DNA from: Picocystis sp. L7
Taxonomy: Eukaryota > Chlorophyta > Picocystophyceae > Picocystales > Picocystaceae
Length of the DNA stretch: 64,000 nucleotides
Assembly (NCBI GenBank): GCA_020975725.1
Contig: QXJR01000026.1
Coordinates: 248,001-312,000 of the forward strand
Reading direction: 5' to 3'
The notes beneath the pieces were generated by a model. That model ran no database searches and was not told the origin of the DNA. It saw only the letters and a list, made by a program, of their open reading frames with translations. Made by a program: the position numbers and the translations under genes. Shown in pieces: positions 51,342 through 60,413 of this stretch (position 1 is the stretch's first letter; every line of letters begins with the position of its first letter).

Positions 51342-51725
51342 CAGTATGGTGCTGTGTGGGTGTCTAGGGAGCACGTTGGCGAGTGCAAACCACAGCGAAA
51401 CTAGAGGCCCATGTCTGTGTGACCACTAGCAGGGAGTCCACGGCAAAGGCTTGAGTACACAAGGGGACGGTTGGCCAGAAATGCACACAATTATATTTAT
51501 CCAAGTTGGAAGGCGCTTCCTGCACAAGCTGATGCTGTTCAGACCGATCTGAAACAGAAACGTATGCCAGCTTCACAGATGATGTCGTGTTTATCTCTTG
51601 GATCACGTGTTTGGTCCCAATGCCAGAGGTGAACAGCTGTAGTTCGGAATTGACAGATGATAGGCGGAGTAAAGAATCCAACAATTCCGTACGCGATGTC
51701 AACCTGTCCTTTCTCATCCGCAGAT

Positions 51726-53015
51726 TCACATGGAACGCATTGAATTCTGCAAGGTGGATTTTGCTTGGCCTGCAGCAGAATCAAGTGCCTGGACTTCTTC
51801 AGGAGACAAGCTGATAGATAGGGCCTTGATGTTATCCTGGCACTGTGCAAGTGTTCTTGCGCCTGGAATAGGAACTGTACCCTTTGCAATGCACCAACCC
51901 AATGCAATCTGAGGAAGGCCAACATCAGGTCCACGCTGGGATGCTATTTCTCGCATCAAAGGAAGCAAGCCAGCTGCTTCAGCCTCTGGAAGTAGCTGTC
52001 TTGCCAGGAAACCGCGTGGACCTTCTGGAAGCTTTCCACCATCCCCCACAGAATATTTCCCACTCAGGAGACCCAAGCATAGGGGCGAGTAAGCAATGAC
52101 AGTGACGCCCAGGTCTTGGCATACATCCAGAACTTCTCTTTGATAATCCTGATAGGAGAGCAGGGAGAACTGTACTTGAAGAGTTCCAATCGGTACACCT
52201 CTCGCGGAAAATTTCCTGTGTATACTCTGCAGTGATTTAGGTCCGTAGTTGCTGAGACCCACTGCTTTAATCAGTCCTTTCTCGTAAGCATCCGCTAACC
52301 CATCAAGCAAAGCATCTTCTTGAAACTGAAGCCCATATGCGGCAGGACTCCAATGCATTTGTCCAAGCTCAAGGGACCCACAAGTACGTCCTAGCCTGTC
52401 CACTGAACTTTTTATTGCCTTGACCATAGATTTTCTGGTCAGCCTCCATGGATACGCTGCAAGTTTGGTAGCCACACAGATAGCGTTTGGGCACTCGTCC
52501 CCGGTGATTCCACGTCTTCCTGAGAACTCTCCGAGAAGGATCTCTGCCCTTCCATTGAACTTGCCTGTTCCATAGGAATCTCCCGTATCAAACAAGTTGA
52601 CCCCATTGTCCAGGCAGCAGTTGAAGACCTTCTCCAGCTCGTCGTCTTGCTCCGGCGAGTAACCGAACAGCAAACGGTTCCCCCATGCCCACGTTCCCGC
52701 TCCCATTCGGGAAACGTACAGCGGATTTTCTTTCGTTCCGATGTTGATCCGTTCCTTCCCTTCCCCTTTCTTCGCCTTGGTCATCCCTGCGAGCCACGAA
52801 GGCCACGACAGGGAACCAAACTCGGCTCCGTTCCTCCTCCTTGGAACGGCACGGGTTTGGGTCGGTTCTCTGGACGTGTTAAGATCCCTCCCAGGCCTTC
52901 TGCATGTCTTTCCTGCGTTCTTCTTCCCCTTCGAGGCGAAGCGCGTGCGGACCACCATCCCTCCTGTCCGACACAAGTCCAAGACCTTCGAGAATAAACT
53001 CCCTTCAGGGGCCAT
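51726..53015 (-). CDS. Plastid-type aldo/keto reductase
   Basis: A 429-aa protein with a 70-90-residue basic N-terminal extension (MVVRTRFASKGKKNAGKTCR) that resembles a transit peptide. The AKR barrel follows: MGAGTWAWGNRLLFGYSPEQ, NLFDTGDSYGTGKFNGRAE (catalytic Asp and Tyr), ICVATKLAAYPWRLT (catalytic Lys), LGQMHWSPAAY (catalytic His), GLSNYGPKSLQ, and VPIPGARTLAQCQDNIKAL for NADPH phosphate binding. The tetrad is complete. It resembles the plant chloroplast/plastoglobule AKR group more than stress AKRs; substrate unknown. The frame is open upstream to 53138, but GTTAAC promoter motifs at 53041-53065 argue for the ATG at 53015. Confidence 0.9.
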   Translation of the reverse strand: MAPEGSLFSKVLDLCRTGGMVVRTRFASKGKKNAGKTCRRPGRDLNTSREPTQTRAVPRRRNGAEFGSLSWPSWLAGMTKAKKGEGKERINIGTKENPLYVSRMGAGTWAWGNRLLFGYSPEQDDELEKVFNCCLDNGVNLFDTGDSYGTGKFNGRAEILLGEFSGRRGITGDECPNAICVATKLAAYPWRLTRKSMVKAIKSSVDRLGRTCGSLELGQMHWSPAAYGLQFQEDALLDGLADAYEKGLIKAVGLSNYGPKSLQSIHRKFSARGVPIGTLQVQFSLLSYQDYQREVLDVCQDLGVTVIAYSPLCLGLLSGKYSVGDGGKLPEGPRGFLARQLLPEAEAAGLLPLMREIASQRGPDVGLPQIALGWCIAKGTVPIPGARTLAQCQDNIKALSISLSPEEVQALDSAAGQAKSTLQNSMRSM

Positions 53016-53040
53016 CGACTCGAGGGTCCCTCCCTTCCGA

Positions 53041-53070
53041 AGCGGGTTAACTTCAGAATTAACCGTGGGA
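53041..53070. promoter_or_regulatory. GGTTAACTT-AATTAACC element upstream of AKR
   Basis: GGGTTAACTTCAGAATTAACC is an imperfect inverted repeat centred about 40 nt upstream of the AKR start; it belongs to the GTTAAC motif group. A related GGTTAATCGCG is at 53200. Confidence 0.4.
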
Positions 53071-53456
53071 AGGTCAGGATCGCTTTCGGTTTCATTCGAG
53101 TCGGTTCGGCTGCGGTCGGTGGCGACTGGTTGGCGCACCGTCGACAGTTGGACGTGCGTCTTGGAAGACGGTGACGGATCCGATTTCAGCTTCGGTACCG
53201 GTTAATCGCGCGTTTCCGGCCTCGACGGTCCCGCGCCACCGTCCTTGTGGATCGAAGATGCGACCACCTCCCTCCCATCGGAGAGAAGAAACTCCTCGAG
53301 GGGAATCCTGTCCCTTGTCGTTCCCTGGATCCGAGGAGAAGGCCGTTTCTTCGGGTTCGAACCCGGGTGAGAAACCGGTCTAGCTTCCATTCGATCGGTC
53401 GGGATACCCGGGTGGGAAGCTGGATCGATGCGCATGCCTTTCGAGACCAGAAACGA

Positions 53457-56261
53457 ATGGACGCCACAATGGCGCGTTCCTCGTCGATCGAAAGGCGAGG
53501 CGATGGAGCGGAAGATGGCGTGGCCGCCCACGTGGTCCTTGGAGTGGGACGAGACGCATCCGAAGAGGAGGTGAAACGTGCCTATCGACTCCGCGCGAGC
53601 GAATGCCATCCCGACAAAGGAGGGTCGCCATGGGCGTTTCAAACCGTGCAGAAAGCGTACCAAGAACTGCTGGAATGCTTCGATGGAAACGATCCAGAAA
53701 TGGAGAAGAAGAACTTCAAGCAGAAAGGAATGGAAGCATTTCGAGCGAAACGGTTCGAAGAAGCTTGCCACTGGTTCGAACGGGCCGTCTCTGCCAAGGA
53801 AGGTGGAGAGTCGCAAGCAGCAGCACTGTACAGCAACCTGGCAGCCGCGAATTGTGCACGAAAAGATTACAAAGCCGCGCTTCGTGCATCCGAAAAATGC
53901 ATCAGGGAGAGACCGGAGTGGTTCAAGGGTTATTATCGGAGGGCAGAGGCTCTCGTGGGATTAAGAGAGTTCGAAAAAGCCGAAAGGGCGCTGCTCAGTG
54001 CTTTGGAGCTGAATCCAGAAGAATCCGGACTGCACGAGAAACTGAAGCAGGTGCAAGAACAATACTATGGAAGCGAAAGCGTAAGCAATACGAAAATTCT
54101 TGGAAACACCAGCACACAACCCAGTTGGAGCAAAAGTCAGAACCCAGAGGAACTCACCCAGGAACTTCAAGATTTGTTGAATGCCATCAGGGCCATCGAG
54201 GTAGCATCGGACAATGAACTGAAACATCTGCTAGAATCCTTTCCAGGAAAAAGTGTGAATGAAATACAAGCCACACTGCGGGCGAAGGCGGAAGAAAAGA
54301 GGACCTTGCTGGCATACCATGGCTCGCCACAGCTTGCCCAACAACACTTGGACACTGCTGAACCTGCCCATGCCCACCCAGCAGAAGCCGTTGGTAGTGC
54401 ATTGAGGCAAGAAAGCAACAGCAGCAGCCTGCCATCCTACAAGAAAATTCGCTGCAAAGTGTGTGGAAACGTAGTCCATCGCCATATGAAAGTATGCACA
54501 TCATGTTGTTTGCCCTTGACAGATCCTAAGTTTTTTGAGCCGTGTTTTGATGTGCCTGTGGCAGGTGGAGAAGTTCCGGCCTATCAGCAATCGAAGCCCA
54601 GGGAAATTGCAGCCCGTTCTGGGCAAGATGCTCTTGGTCCAAATCTTTCGAAATTGCATCGGGAGGATTGTGAGCCCCCCAGACCTCGCGGAAAAGTCGA
54701 AAGCGAGAAAAAAGGTTCAGCATTGTCCAAATTGCGCAAGAGCAGGACACATGGAGTGAGGAAGTCATCAGCTGCATTTGTAGGCACGGGCAATGAGGAT
54801 GAAACGGTAACCTCTGCATATGCTCGATTGGGAGTACCTCCAGCGACAGGACAGGCGGCCCTTCGCAAGCGTTACTTTGAACTGATGATGGAGGAGCACC
54901 CAGACCAGGGGGGTGAAGCAGAAGATTATGCTTCACTTTGTAAGGCCTACGACAGCATAGTACATGCAAAGATAGTGGAATCGCAAAAAGTCAACCAGCA
55001 GGATACGACAGCAGGGGGTAGCGTTAAGGAGCAACCGAATGCCAAAGCGAGGATATTTGTCAGCATGGTTTGCTATCGCGACCCAGAAGGCATTAGAACC
55101 ATAGAGAATCTTTTGCGGATGGCAAGCCACAGAGAGAGAGTGACAGTGGGTGTCCTCTGGCAGTATGCCAACCATGAGTTTTCAGAAGTCACAAGATACT
55201 TTACGGAAGTGAATGCTCTCACAGCAGAGGTTGAGAAGCATGCTGCAGCAATAGCAGATGATTCAGATCGGCAAAAGTATCTGGAAGATTGTTTACCTCA
55301 GCAACTGAAGCTACAGCAAAAGGAACAGGCAAACGAGATTGCTTCGCACACACGGAAGTCTCTACCAGATAGTTTGCAGCCACATGTACGAGATATGCAC
55401 ATGAACTTCTTGGAAACCGATGGAAGGGCATATGCGCATCATCTTGTTGAGCAACTCTGGGGTGGAGAGGAATATATTTTTCAGATTGACTCACGTTTAA
55501 GATTCGTTGAGGGCTGGGATGTCCTCTTAGTGAATGAGTACAGTTGTTGTCCGTCTGAGAGATCTATACTGACTACGGCATGCCTGTTTGATGAGTCAGC
55601 AGAAGAATTCAACACTCCAGCGAAAGGGCCAACCGACAACCGCCCTCCCGTCATCACTGCTATGGGCTTCTCAAGATACGGGGTTCCCATATTCGGTGGG
55701 CAACGGCTCAAAAAAGTTCCCGAACATCCTGTGCCAACCTTTTTCTGGAACCCATTCTTTTCCTTCAGCAAGGCAGAAGCTCTCATGGTGGATGTTCGCT
55801 ATGATCCTCACATGGCCCATTTGGACCATGGCGAAGACGTCGCAATGGCAGTGCGCTTTTACACACATGGTTGGGACTGCTTCTGCCCACGCATAAACGT
55901 CTGCTTCTCTTCAAGCTCTACGTCTTTTAGAAAAACTGCATGGGATGAAGATCATCGTTCTGGGTACCGTCTCTATGCTGAACCATACGAATCGGCTGGC
56001 ACCGAGCAAGAACAGGTCTTGAAGTCTTTCCAACGCTTGTCTTCTCGTAGGCGTGTCCTACAGCTGCTGGGTGCACCCGATTCGGACGCATTGCCAGTGG
56101 ATATTGGCATCCATGGCCTGGGAACATCCCGCTCCTTGGACGCCTTCCTCTCGGGCAGCGGGATCGACTGCATCACTGGTCAGTTGCTTCCACGTGCACG
56201 TTGCGGTGGCCGTGAAGCACAGGAACTGGCTTTTGGACCACCGAGCACAAATCGAAGATGA
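53457..56261 (+). CDS. DnaJ-TPR-zinc ribbon-DnaJ-GlcNAc-transferase (GT60-like) fusion
   Basis: A 934-aa single-exon protein. J domain 1 (about 22-75) has HPD at 51-53 in RLRASECHPDKGG. TPRs span about 85-205: FKQKGMEAFRAKRFEEACHW, ALYSNLAAANCARKDYKAAL and GYYRRAEALVGLREFEKAER. A Cx2C-x10-Cx2C zinc ribbon follows at 333-350 (CKVCGNVVHRHMKVCTSC). J domain 2 (about 452-505) has HPD at 481-483 in MMEEHPDQGG. From about 531 to the end is a GlcNAc-type glycosyltransferase (PF11397): ARIFVSMVCYRDPEGIRTIE, VGVLWQYANHEF, FLETDGRAYAHHLVEQLWGG and FQIDSRLRFVEGWD (metal-binding Asp). In Dictyostelium this family modifies hydroxyproline on Skp1 in the cytosol. No signal peptide is visible, so a chaperone-linked cytosolic transferase is inferred. 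Confidence 0.9.
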   Translation: MDATMARSSSIERRGDGAEDGVAAHVVLGVGRDASEEEVKRAYRLRASECHPDKGGSPWAFQTVQKAYQELLECFDGNDPEMEKKNFKQKGMEAFRAKRFEEACHWFERAVSAKEGGESQAAALYSNLAAANCARKDYKAALRASEKCIRERPEWFKGYYRRAEALVGLREFEKAERALLSALELNPEESGLHEKLKQVQEQYYGSESVSNTKILGNTSTQPSWSKSQNPEELTQELQDLLNAIRAIEVASDNELKHLLESFPGKSVNEIQATLRAKAEEKRTLLAYHGSPQLAQQHLDTAEPAHAHPAEAVGSALRQESNSSSLPSYKKIRCKVCGNVVHRHMKVCTSCCLPLTDPKFFEPCFDVPVAGGEVPAYQQSKPREIAARSGQDALGPNLSKLHREDCEPPRPRGKVESEKKGSALSKLRKSRTHGVRKSSAAFVGTGNEDETVTSAYARLGVPPATGQAALRKRYFELMMEEHPDQGGEAEDYASLCKAYDSIVHAKIVESQKVNQQDTTAGGSVKEQPNAKARIFVSMVCYRDPEGIRTIENLLRMASHRERVTVGVLWQYANHEFSEVTRYFTEVNALTAEVEKHAAAIADDSDRQKYLEDCLPQQLKLQQKEQANEIASHTRKSLPDSLQPHVRDMHMNFLETDGRAYAHHLVEQLWGGEEYIFQIDSRLRFVEGWDVLLVNEYSCCPSERSILTTACLFDESAEEFNTPAKGPTDNRPPVITAMGFSRYGVPIFGGQRLKKVPEHPVPTFFWNPFFSFSKAEALMVDVRYDPHMAHLDHGEDVAMAVRFYTHGWDCFCPRINVCFSSSSTSFRKTAWDEDHRSGYRLYAEPYESAGTEQEQVLKSFQRLSSRRRVLQLLGAPDSDALPVDIGIHGLGTSRSLDAFLSGSGIDCITGQLLPRARCGGREAQELAFGPPSTNRR

Positions 56262-56376
56262 AGTTCACATCGATCCCTGCCCCCAACGGTCCTCTTCATT
56301 CCGTTCCATCGAGAAGGGAGTAGCAGGAAGGGCGACACCCGGGGGGCGACCCTGCACCCCGGCATGGCTGTAGCAA

Positions 56377-56417
56377 GACCAAAGCACGACCAAAGCACGA
56401 CCAAAGCACGCGTGCGT
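56377..56417. promoter_or_regulatory. Triple ACCAAAGCACG array
   Basis: Three tandem GACCAAAGCAC units at 11-nt spacing, the last continuing as GCGTGCGT, end 14 nt before the coiled-coil gene start. Shares an exact 19-mer with 49671. Confidence 0.55.
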
Positions 56418-56430
56418 GTGGAAGGCTCGC

Positions 56431-57378
56431 ATGTCGTGGTCGGCGATGGGCGCACGCAAAGAGGACGAGTTGGAATGCGACTGGCGTTCCCAGATCCTAC
56501 AGCAAGAATTGCGAATCGAGCAGCTGGTGAAGAAAGTGGAAGTCCACAAAGTCGCCGCCGAAGAACTCGCCACCCAACGAGAACGAGAGCTGGAGCAAGA
56601 GAAGGTGAAGGCACACAGGCTGAAACAAGAGGCAGATACTTTGAGGACCGAGCTAGAAGTTGCGAGAACAGAAATATACGGGACAAAAGACGATTTCGGT
56701 GTATTCCAAGAGCGCCTTGAGCTTGCAGAAAAAGCCTGTAGGCGGATAGCAGATGAGAAACGAGAAATCGTGGATGCCGTACGAGCAGCTTATGAGAGAT
56801 CATCCAACGCTGAGAAAAAAATTGACGAGATTTCGTCCCTTCTCTTGGCGAGTGAACGTGCATCGTTGCAGCTTTCGAGCGACAAAGCTACCTTGGATGC
56901 CAAGCTCCAGGCGTCCGAATCTCGGGTGCGAGCTTTGGAATGCTCGAAATCGGAACTTATTGAAAAAATGAGCAAGCTAGAGCATGAGAAGGACACCGAA
57001 AGAAGTGCCAAATTAAAAATCCAAGACGTGCGCGACAGGATGGTCAAGGACTTGGACATGATGAAAAGACTGGTTGCCGAAACCCGAGAAGAAAATGCAC
57101 ATTTGCAGCAAAAACTTATGCTTGCTGATTTGAACCTCAAGAAAGTCTTGGGCACAGAGCGTTGCCACCCTCGCTGTAAAATTCCTGAACTTGACAATTC
57201 GACACCTGGGCGTGTAAGGGTAACACTAGAATTGGTGGAAGAAGAAAGCTTACTCCCTGCAGGAGTTCAACCAGTCAGGCCTAAGAAACGGCAGTTGCAA
57301 GTTGAGGGAGGTACTGCTACGGCTGCTTCCAGAGTGTTCACAGTAGAAGAGCTCTTTGCAAGCTTGGGAAGAAATTGA
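56431..57378 (+). CDS. Coiled-coil protein
   Basis: A 315-aa protein. Residues about 15-235 are one long coiled coil, with heptads visible in ILQQELRIEQLVKKVEVHKV, RTELEVARTEIYGTKDDFGV, LIEKMSKLEHEKDTERSAKL and MMKRLVAETREENAHLQQKL. The last 80 residues are less regular. There are no motor, GRIP or other domains. It lies next to a CFAP100-like gene in convergent orientation and may be a ciliary or centrosomal scaffold, but that is context only. The ATG at 56431 is the first in frame; a GTG at 56416 is not a likely start. Confidence 0.72.
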   Translation: MSWSAMGARKEDELECDWRSQILQQELRIEQLVKKVEVHKVAAEELATQRERELEQEKVKAHRLKQEADTLRTELEVARTEIYGTKDDFGVFQERLELAEKACRRIADEKREIVDAVRAAYERSSNAEKKIDEISSLLLASERASLQLSSDKATLDAKLQASESRVRALECSKSELIEKMSKLEHEKDTERSAKLKIQDVRDRMVKDLDMMKRLVAETREENAHLQQKLMLADLNLKKVLGTERCHPRCKIPELDNSTPGRVRVTLELVEEESLLPAGVQPVRPKKRQLQVEGGTATAASRVFTVEELFASLGRN

Positions 57379-57538
57379 TAGCTCTTGCTATTGACACGGG
57401 GTTGTCGAATGCGGATTCATCCGGATGCACATGTCAAGCAGTGATAGCTAAACACATTGTGTGTTGAACGTCAACTACACCAATGTTGATGCAGAACTAA
57501 CTTCACTGACTGGAAGGACTCAATGGCCGCAGTGATAG

Positions 57539-58800
57539 TTATGAACCAGCTTCATCTCCAAGGCTTGCCAATGGTTGGTGTTTACATTCCATGTTAATGG
57601 GGCATTCATCCTCAGCACTGACAAGTTCAAGCATACCCCTGATATGTTTTCCTTCAAACTCAAGCAGCACATCGCTTACTGCGCGCGCTGCAGAAAGAGC
57701 CTCTTCAAATAAGGATTGAAGATAGTGGACCTGCTTGACAGGACTCGTTGAAGGCTTCTTGTCACAACACATGCTTTCATAAAGATCAGTGATGTAACCA
57801 CATAGCAAAGCATATTCTGACACTTGTCCACAGCTCCGCTGCTCCCCTTCGAGTGACTTATGATCTTGGCCACCAGGAATATCACGAGTATGCACTTGAG
57901 TCACTGCATCTTGGATTGCTGCTTGGGCGTAGGAGATTTCTGCCCTCAAAAAGATAGCCAGGTCGTTGTGCCATGAGCTTGAATGTTGGCCCAATCTCAA
58001 AGCAAATTCAGGATCTTGCGCATACGACAAAATTCTTGCTTCAAGTACCTTGAATACGTCCAAAACGCCATGGGTATCCAGTGTCCTGCTTGGTGGACAC
58101 CCCTGACTGAACTCATTCATTACCAAGTGCCTGTACATTTCCATGTCTTGCACGACTTGTGCTAAGCCTGGCAAGTCTTTCGTCTCCAGCTTGAGGAGCT
58201 GGACATCGACTTTCAATTCTGCAGCACTTTTAAGTGTGCTGTTGACTTTATGAAGGATGCCCGAAGTTGCCTCTTGTTCCGCTTGCAATTTATGCTTGAC
58301 CCGGGAAAGTTTTTCCCTACGCAAAGCAATGAAATTCTCAAAGCACTCTACATCTTCGTCAAGCATGGCCTCACTCTTGCGCAGAGCTTCCTTTCGGTGT
58401 GCCGATCGATCCTGAAGCTTTTTGATCTCTGACTGCTTTGAATTGAGAGTCATTTGAAGCTTAAAAATTTCTTTCTTCTTCTCGAGATATTCGTTGATTG
58501 TCTGCTTGTCCAGCTGGTATTGCGTGTTGCCTAGGGTCGCTAGCTTAGCCAACGTCTTCCCGCTTGTTAAAAGCAGACTTTCTTGCTCGGCTACCTTTGT
58601 TTCGTTGGTTCGAAAGCGGTTCGCTCCGTTCCCGAGGGATTGCAAACGGCACTCTTGGGCCTGTTAAGCCCCAGCATGTCAACGAAAAGTCCGTTTCGAT
58701 GTTTTCGAATCCGCATGTCGCGGCTTACATTGTTCCTCCGCCTTCGAACGCGGTCAATCTCGGTCAGGAAGGACTCTGAGAGCTCCAGGTCGTGGTCCAT
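57539..58800 (-). CDS. CFAP100-like ciliary protein (DUF4200), two exons
   Basis: I read exon 1 at 58800-58729 (24 codons, MDHDLELSESFLTEIDRVRR start) and exon 2 at 58660-57539, with a 68-nt intron GTAAGC to CTTAACAG in phase 0; 397 aa. The DUF4200 coiled coil matches CFAP100/MIA1: YLEKKKEIFKLQMTLNSKQS, HRKEALRKSEAMLDEDVECF and ENFIALRREKLSRVKHKLQ. CFAP100 and CFAP73 form the modifier of inner arms (MIA) complex that tunes I1 dynein in axonemes. The C-terminal 200 residues are helical and not obviously conserved. If right, the organism makes a motile cilium. CFAP73/CCDC42 are related alternatives. Confidence 0.78.
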
Positions 58801-59209
58801 CCTGGTCCGCGGTTCTCAGGCCGTCGTACACCCCCTTTGTTTCCCTCTGTCCCAGGTCTCCCGCTGGACCTGGATGATTGTTGTACTTCTTGTCTTCGGC
58901 GTTGCGTTGTCCCTTCTTCGACGCGTTTGTGGTTCAGTCGGCATTGGTGAGAGCTTGGAGGACATGCGTCCAGGGACCGTCGACCTCCAACCCGGTCACA
59001 CCCGCCTACCATCCGCTTTCAAAGGACAAGTTGAACCCGAATCCCGTCGATTCAACCCAGGGTCGTGTCCGACGATTCGGAGACCAAAGGACAGCTGTCG
59101 TCGGGTCCTTCGACGAGGACTTAACAGAATCAACCGACTTGCAAGTACGTGTTCTACACGTTTGGTGCGTCGAACTAGCAGACTCAATTATTGAAAGGCA
59201 AAATTTGCC
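58801..59209. other. Intergenic, CFAP100 promoter
   Basis: The 409 nt between the CFAP100 start and the RPL7 stop (both minus strand) hold no supported gene. GGACCGTCGACC at 58976 fits the GGACCG motif class. Confidence 0.4.
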
Positions 59210-59926
59210 TCAGTTCATGCGACGGATCAATTCGTTGATCTTGTCTTCGCGGTTGCCTGCCTCTCCGGCATCCACGTAGTGCTTGTTCTTGGTGCTCATA
59301 CCATTCTTGGGAGGGGACAGTTTGAAGGGCCACAGAAAGCTGTTGACTTCCTTGAAATGGGTGCCCGCCGTGTGGATTTCATGCACCAGGTCTTCGATGC
59401 AGATGATGTCGTACTGTCCCAGTGCCTTCTCGATCACTTCGTTGTCCGTGAGAGCCACCCTCTGCTTCTCCACCCTTCCATATCCCCTCTTGTACACCAA
59501 TTCTTTCACCGTTTTCAGGTTCGGATACCCGTATGCGACGTACGGTTTGACCATACGTAGCATGTGCATGACGGCCTTGTTCACCTTCAAGAAGACCCCG
59601 CTGTTGATGTGTCTTAGCCTGAGGAGCTGCAGTATTTTCCTGGTCTTCGGGTGCATCCCGTCGATCCCTCGGATGCGCACGGCGAATATGACTTTCGCTT
59701 CCGGTTCCACGTATTTCTTTCCGCTCCCCTTGGCTTCGCGTTTGAGCCTCTTGTGATCCTTCTCCTGCTTGACGAATTCACGGACGTATTCCTCCGCCCG
59801 GTGGAACGCCTTTTTCCCCTTTTCTGCGTTCCTCTTCCTTGCGTTTTGGGCGGCGTTGCTCCTGGTTTCCTTCCAGCTCTCGTCCTTGCGCCGTTTCTTC
59901 AGCACCGTCTCTGGAACCGGCGCCAT
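59210..59926 (-). CDS. RPL7: 60S ribosomal protein L7 (uL30)
   Basis: A 238-aa protein of expected length. The basic N-terminal helix (VLKKRRKDESWKETRSNAAQ) is followed by the uL30 core: VIFAVRIRGIDGMHPKTRKI, LLRLRHINSGVFLKVNKAVM, MVKPYVAYGYPNLKTVKELV and YKRGYGRVEKQRVALTDNEV. The C-terminus FLWPFKLSPPKNGMSTKNKH and GNREDKINELIRRMN matches eukaryotic L7. It is a structural component of the large cytosolic ribosomal subunit. The frame is open far upstream, but the family N-terminus fixes the ATG at 59926. Confidence 0.97.
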   Translation of the reverse strand: MAPVPETVLKKRRKDESWKETRSNAAQNARKRNAEKGKKAFHRAEEYVREFVKQEKDHKRLKREAKGSGKKYVEPEAKVIFAVRIRGIDGMHPKTRKILQLLRLRHINSGVFLKVNKAVMHMLRMVKPYVAYGYPNLKTVKELVYKRGYGRVEKQRVALTDNEVIEKALGQYDIICIEDLVHEIHTAGTHFKEVNSFLWPFKLSPPKNGMSTKNKHYVDAGEAGNREDKINELIRRMN

Positions 59927-60250
59927 GGCGTGCACACGACGTCCACCGATGCGCCTTCTCTCTCGTCCTGCGCCGCCTTTCGACCGGTAAGTCCACGCCC
60001 TCCTCGAAGGAGAATCTTCTCTCCCCTGGATTGAAGGGAGCGGGCCCGGGGACAAGCAAGGGGAACGGATGCATTGAAAGGGACTCCCAGTCGGGGCAGG
60101 ACCCGGTTCGAGACCGGTCCCTTCCTTTGGGCGATGGGCGGAGAGACGAACCGGGACGAAGGGGGGGGAAAGAAGGGGGGCTGGGACAGCCCTCCTGGGA
60201 GAGACGGGGAGAGAGCGGTTCACAGGGACCCAACACAGGGACACGCCTTG

Positions 60251-60375
60251 GTGGAGAGGGATGGGGAGGGATTGTGCGAGGGAGGGTGTGTGCGAGTGAA
60301 TCAGGGATTTTGTGGGAGTGTCTGAGAGTGGGAGGGTGTGTGAGAGGCTGGGAGGGTGAGAGGCTGGGAGAGCAA
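60251..60375. repeat. G-rich degenerate repeat in NAGS promoter
   Basis: Repeated GGGAGGGTGTGTG, GAGAGGCTGGGAGGGTGAG and related units, with multiple GGG runs on the plus strand, 40-160 nt before the NAGS start. It could form G-quadruplexes. Compositionally the mirror of the pyrimidine-rich minisatellite at 21.8 kb. Confidence 0.55.
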
Positions 60376-60413
60376 GGGACGAAAGGACGAGAAAGTGTGG
60401 TCGACGAAGCGCC

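Noticed and set aside
53353-53364. GGGTTCGAACCC and similar sites as tRNA T-arms
   Set aside because: No acceptor stem, D-arm or anticodon arm can be folded around them; they recur upstream of protein genes. I found no convincing tRNA, rRNA or CRISPR array in the window.
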